This document shows positions 29,951 through 32,665 of a DNA stretch of 32,665 bases, piece after piece (positions within the stretch are counted from its first letter, which is position 1; each line of letters starts with the position of its first letter). The notes under the pieces are model-generated. The model did not search any database and had not been told where the DNA came from. It saw only the letters and a list, made by a program, of their open reading frames with translations. Position numbers and translations under genes: made by a program. This DNA is from Actinomycetota bacterium (GTDB lineage Bacteria > Actinomycetota > Thermoleophilia > Solirubrobacterales > Thermoleophilaceae). The DNA lies in assembly GCA_005885165.1 (NCBI GenBank), contig VAXR01000070.1:1-32665 (forward strand). Reading direction: 5' to 3'.

Positions 29951-30731
29951 CGTGCTCGAGGCCCTGTCTGTCTTTCTCCTCGCCGGCTCCCTCGTCTACC
30001 TATATCGCGCCACGAAATACCGGCGGCCGGAGCTCCAGAACTTCACCCTGCCGGCGCTGTTCGTCGGGTCTGTCGGCTACGCGGCCGTCCTCATCGCGCA
30101 GCAGGTCGCCTTCACGAACGCGGAGAACCGGGTGGTGTCGAAGCTGCGGGCGAACCCGCTGTCCCCGCACGCGGCAAACCAGCTCGTCAAGCACGAGCTG
30201 ACCCACGGAGCCGTCGCCACGACCACCTGGCTCCAGCTCGCCATGGGCCTGGTGCTCGCCATCGGCGTCGTGCTGATCTCCCAGGCGGCGCGGCGTGCGG
30301 GCCTCCTCTCGAACTTCCTGGGGATCCTCGGGATCATCGTGGGCGTGCTGCTGTTCGTGCCGCTCTTCGGGCGGCCGCCGGTGATCGCCTACTTCTGGAC
30401 GATCGCCCTCGGCTTCCTGTTCATCGACCGCTGGCCCCAGGGACGCGGGCCGGCCTGGGAGTCCGGCGAGGCGATCCCGTGGCCAACCGCGGCGCAGCTG
30501 CGCGAGCAGCAGCAGGCGGAGAAGGGCGGCGGCGACGGCCGGCGCAGCGACCGCGGGGCGATGCGGCGCGTCGAGGAGAAGGCGCGCGAGCGCGCGGCCC
30601 GTGCCCAGGCGGAGTCCGCCGCCCGCGCGGAGCGCGACGGGGACGAGGAGCTGGAGGAGGCGGAGGCGGCGACCGGCGGCGGCACCCCGCACCCGCGCTC
30701 GAAGAAGCGCAAGCGCAAGCGGCGGCGCTAA
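29760..30731 (+). CDS. Six-span membrane protein with basic coiled tail
   Basis: 323 residues from GTG 29760 (MAPEAQLAWEARAGRPAGAA). Six helices are seen: about 17-37, 57-80, 92-114, 148-174, 182-203 and 208-224. Loops contain DDTDTAFLVHHHVGALT and VKHELTHGAVATTTW, with several His. From about residue 240 the tail is charged and helical (QLREQQQAEKGGGDGRRSDR, then VEEKARERAARAQAESA), ending in a very basic RSKKRKRKRRR. No function assigned; similar polytopic proteins with basic tails occur in Solirubrobacterales. TAGGTA five bases before GTG may be a -10. The first 64 codons are duplicated inverted at 32232-32426. Confidence 0.75.
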   Translation: MAPEAQLAWEARAGRPAGAAAILSAVAGMAGLVYGNATLASAAGDDTDTAFLVHHHVGALTVTAVLEALSVFLLAGSLVYLYRATKYRRPELQNFTLPALFVGSVGYAAVLIAQQVAFTNAENRVVSKLRANPLSPHAANQLVKHELTHGAVATTTWLQLAMGLVLAIGVVLISQAARRAGLLSNFLGILGIIVGVLLFVPLFGRPPVIAYFWTIALGFLFIDRWPQGRGPAWESGEAIPWPTAAQLREQQQAEKGGGDGRRSDRGAMRRVEEKARERAARAQAESAARAERDGDEELEEAEAATGGGTPHPRSKKRKRKRRR

Positions 30732-30738
30732 GCGGCGC

Positions 30739-31602
30739 TCAGGCGCTCAGTAGCGCTTCGGCGACGAGCGCCGGCGCCTCAAGGGGCGGCCAGTGCCCAA
30801 CGTCGTCGAGCGCCACGAACGGCGCCCGCGGCAGCCGCTCCCGGATCCGTTCGGCCATGTGCGCGCCCGAGACCGGGTCGAGCATCCCCCAGACAAAGGC
30901 GAGCCTGACGTCGGTGGCCTCGAGAGCCCCGATCCAGCGCGTCTCGTGCTCGCGGCGGTCCTTCATGTACCGGATGAGCAGGTGGAGGATCCGGTGGCCC
31001 CCGTCCCGGCTCAGTGCCCGCCAGATGGCCGCGCTGTCCGCAGCGGCGTCATAGCCCTCGGCGAACGTCGGACGGAGCGCCGCCAACAGCGCCTCCTCGG
31101 TGAGCGCGGCGCTGAGCTGCGGGCCCTGCTCCGGGTCGAGGAGCGCTTCCTGGACCGGCTGCGGCCGGTGGACGTCCGGGTAGAGGCCGCCGTTCAGCAG
31201 ATGGATCGCGACCAGGTCGACGGCGAGCGTCCCCTCGGCGCGCCGCGCGAGCAGCTCCTGCGTGACCGAGACCGCGTAGTCGTGGGCCACGATCGCCGTG
31301 GCGGTCACTCCCTCCATCTCCCAGACAGCCTCGACCAGGTCCGCCTGCTCGTGCAGCGAGTAGTCGTGATTCGTCGGCTTCTCGGACGCCCCGAATCCGA
31401 GGAAGTCGGGCATCAGCAGCGCGTGCCGCCCGGCGAGCGCGGGCGCGACCTTCGCCCAGTCGTGCGAGGAGCTCGGGAAGCCGTGGAGGAGGGTCACCGT
31501 CGGGCCGGACCCGGTCCGGCGGAGGAACACCGCGCGCCGCGCACCGTCGAGCTCGACGTCGACGCGTTGGCCCGACGCCCACCAGTCCTCGACTGACGTC
31601 AC
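30739..31602 (-). CDS. Alpha/beta hydrolase of the MEST/epoxide-hydrolase-like group
   Basis: 287 residues from GTG 31602. Oxyanion HGFP (40-43), nucleophile elbow AIVAHDYAVSV with Asp108 rather than Ser, third acid WGMLDPVSG (Asp242) and base DDVGHWPP (His270). An Asp nucleophile is typical of epoxide hydrolases and haloalkane dehalogenases. LLNGGLYPDVHRPQ (135-148), LIRYMKDRREHETRWIGALE (209-228) and the cap arrangement closely follow the vertebrate MEST (PEG1) protein. Substrate unknown. It starts one base after the GH3 stop on the same strand, so it was probably the second gene of an operon now led by a broken gene. Convergent with the membrane protein. Confidence 0.85.
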   Translation of the reverse strand: MTSVEDWWASGQRVDVELDGARRAVFLRRTGSGPTVTLLHGFPSSSHDWAKVAPALAGRHALLMPDFLGFGASEKPTNHDYSLHEQADLVEAVWEMEGVTATAIVAHDYAVSVTQELLARRAEGTLAVDLVAIHLLNGGLYPDVHRPQPVQEALLDPEQGPQLSAALTEEALLAALRPTFAEGYDAAADSAAIWRALSRDGGHRILHLLIRYMKDRREHETRWIGALEATDVRLAFVWGMLDPVSGAHMAERIRERLPRAPFVALDDVGHWPPLEAPALVAEALLSA

Positions 31603-31603
31603 G

Positions 31604-32665
31604 CTACCGGCGGCGATGCGCGCAACGTCCCCCGCCGCGTGCTACCGAGGCGTGCAGGGGAAGGTCGCGCGACGAGCGGCCCACGGCGATCGTGAAGCAG
31701 CCGGGCGCTACCGCCCAGCGGTTGTGCGAGACGTCCCAGTACGCGAACGCGCGCGAATCCAGCACAAGCCGCACGCGCTTCGAGTGGCCTCGCCGGAGTC
31801 TGAGCGCCTTGAACGCCTTGAGCTGGTGCGGAGGCTCGATCACGCCGAAGTGCGGGCTCGGGATCGTCACGTACAGCTCGGCCACCGTACGCCCGGTGCG
31901 GCGCCCGACGTTGCGCACCGTGAAGCTCACCGCGTTCCCCTTGACCCGCAGGCGCGAGTAGCGGAAGCGCGTGTAGGAGAGGCCGAAGCCGAACGGATAG
32001 GCGGGCGCGATGTGCTTCGCGTCGTACCAGCGGTAGCCGACGAGCACTCCCTCCTTGTAGTACGCGTTCTCGCCGACGCCCGGGTACTTCTCCTGGTCGC
32101 CGGCCGTGGGGATGTCCCCCTCCGCGCGGGGGAACGTCGACGACAGCCGCCCGCCGGGGTCGACCTTGCCGAACAGGACGCGCGCGATTGCGGCGCCGCC
32201 CTGCTCGCCGGGATACCAGGCCTCGAGCAGCGCGGTCACGGTCAGCGCGCCGACGTGGTGGTGGACCAGGAACGCGGTGTCCGTGTCGTCCCCGGCGGCG
32301 CTCGCGAGAGTCGCGTTGCCGTAGACGAGCCCGGCCATGCCCGCGACGGCCGACAGGATTGCGGCCGCACCCGCGGGCCGACCGGCCCGGGCCTCCCACG
32401 CGAGCTGTGCCTCGGGCGCCACGGCGTGAGCACCGGCGCGCCCGTCTCGAGCACCACGATCGTGCGCTTGTTGGCCGAGGCGACGGACTGGATCAGCGAG
32501 TCCTGGTCGCCGTAGGCGTTTGGACACTCGAGCGTGAGGCAGTCGCGGTCCGCGCCCTCTGTCTCGTAGTCGGCGGCGAACACGATCGCGACCGTCGCCC
32601 GCTTCGCGTGCGCCGCCGCCGCGCTCGCGTCGCTGCCGTCGTCGAAGGTCACCTTCACGCGGCGC
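31604..32665 (-). pseudogene. GH3 beta-glucosidase-type gene, interrupted; 5' part outside window
   Basis: From the right edge, one frame gives AADYETEGADRDCLTLECPN (the E-G-x-D-R-x2-L acid/base segment of GH3) and KRTIVVLETGAPVLTPW. Downstream, a different frame resumes with LLEAWYPGEQGGAAIARVLF, GKVDPGGRLSSTFPR, GYRWYDAKHIAPAYPFGFGL and a fibronectin-III-like C-terminal domain (about 110 residues), to TAG 31604. Between the two halves 195 foreign bases replace roughly 20 expected ones and shift the frame by two, stopping translation at 32242. The catalytic nucleophile domain lies beyond the window. Intact family members are secreted or cytosolic glucosidases/xylosidases. Either a fresh pseudogene or an assembly chimera. 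Confidence 0.85.
32232..32426 (-). repeat. Inverted 195-bp copy of 29756-29950 inside the GH3 gene
   Basis: Exact reverse complement of 29756-29950 with no mismatch. The left junction shares CGCCGTGG (Thr-Pro-Trp codons of GH3 match the bases around the GTG of the donor gene). The right junction shares TGCTCGAGGCC with the donor. The copies are 2,281 bp apart. Confidence 0.95.

Noticed and set aside
32242-32658. 138-residue intact protein from the right end
   Set aside because: It is the GH3 fragment running out of frame into the inverted copy; its last 58 residues are an antiphase reading of the membrane-protein gene.
1-32665. tRNA, rRNA, CRISPR, transposase or phage genes
   Set aside because: No T-loop/anticodon-like cloverleaf, no regularly spaced repeats, and no recombinase or structural phage proteins were seen on either strand.

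Overview
The window is about 32.7 kb of very GC-rich DNA. It has strong third-position G/C bias, many GTG and some TTG starts, Lys-rich secreted proteins with K/H tails, a six-gene actinobacterial-type mce block and many leaderless-looking starts. Together these suggest a deep-branching actinobacterium of the Thermoleophilia/Solirubrobacterales type. That placement is inferred from gene content; there is no rRNA here. I see no tRNA, CRISPR array, transposase or phage gene.

Layout. 1-2 kb: the 3' end of a secreted Lys-rich surface protein, two small membrane proteins, and a DUF2236/MpaB-type oxygenase-like protein. 2.06-10.39 kb: six tandem MCE (MlaD-domain) genes, mostly joined by 4-bp stop/start overlaps. 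This resembles a mceA-F operon, but no YrbE permease gene flanks it. 10.4-14.3 kb: PfkB-family sugar kinase, zinc-free quinone oxidoreductase, DEAD-box RNA helicase and cyclophilin. 14.3-16.4 kb: a gene-poor 469-bp gap, an aldehyde dehydrogenase and its probable terminator. 16.5-21.1 kb: a compact run of membrane and cupredoxin genes behind a TetR-like palindrome. It comprises a polytopic protein with repeated Asp/His/Pro motifs, a small membrane protein, a cupredoxin-fold lipoprotein, a second polytopic protein whose mature N-terminus may be His, and a 49-residue single-span protein. This is the best candidate for an undescribed, perhaps copper-related, membrane system. 21.1-24.1 kb (minus strand): a TPM-like anchored protein, a lipoprotein, a HAD hydrolase and an APH-type kinase; the last two overlap and are the two non-dehydrogenase domains of eukaryotic ACAD10. 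24.1-29.7 kb: secreted proteins, an RpiB-like isomerase, an Fpg/Nei glycosylase with an altered zinc finger, a frame-broken SDR gene, peptide deformylase, a double-ACT protein and a CBS-pair protein. 29.7-32.7 kb: a polytopic membrane protein, a MEST-like alpha/beta hydrolase and the 3' part of a GH3 glycosidase gene.

The most striking sequence-level feature is an exact 195-bp inverted duplication. The start of the membrane-protein gene at 29760 is repeated, in reverse orientation, inside the GH3 gene at 32232-32426, where it destroys the reading frame. Short shared sequences lie at both junctions. It is either a recent template-switch event or an assembly/amplification chimera.

Regulation. 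At least fifteen genes have a TAnnnT -10 hexamer ending only 5-12 nt (mostly 6-7) before the start codon with no Shine-Dalgarno, so leaderless transcription appears to be common here. The mce operon, the aldehyde dehydrogenase, the first membrane-module gene and the cupredoxin gene instead have clear Shine-Dalgarno sequences.
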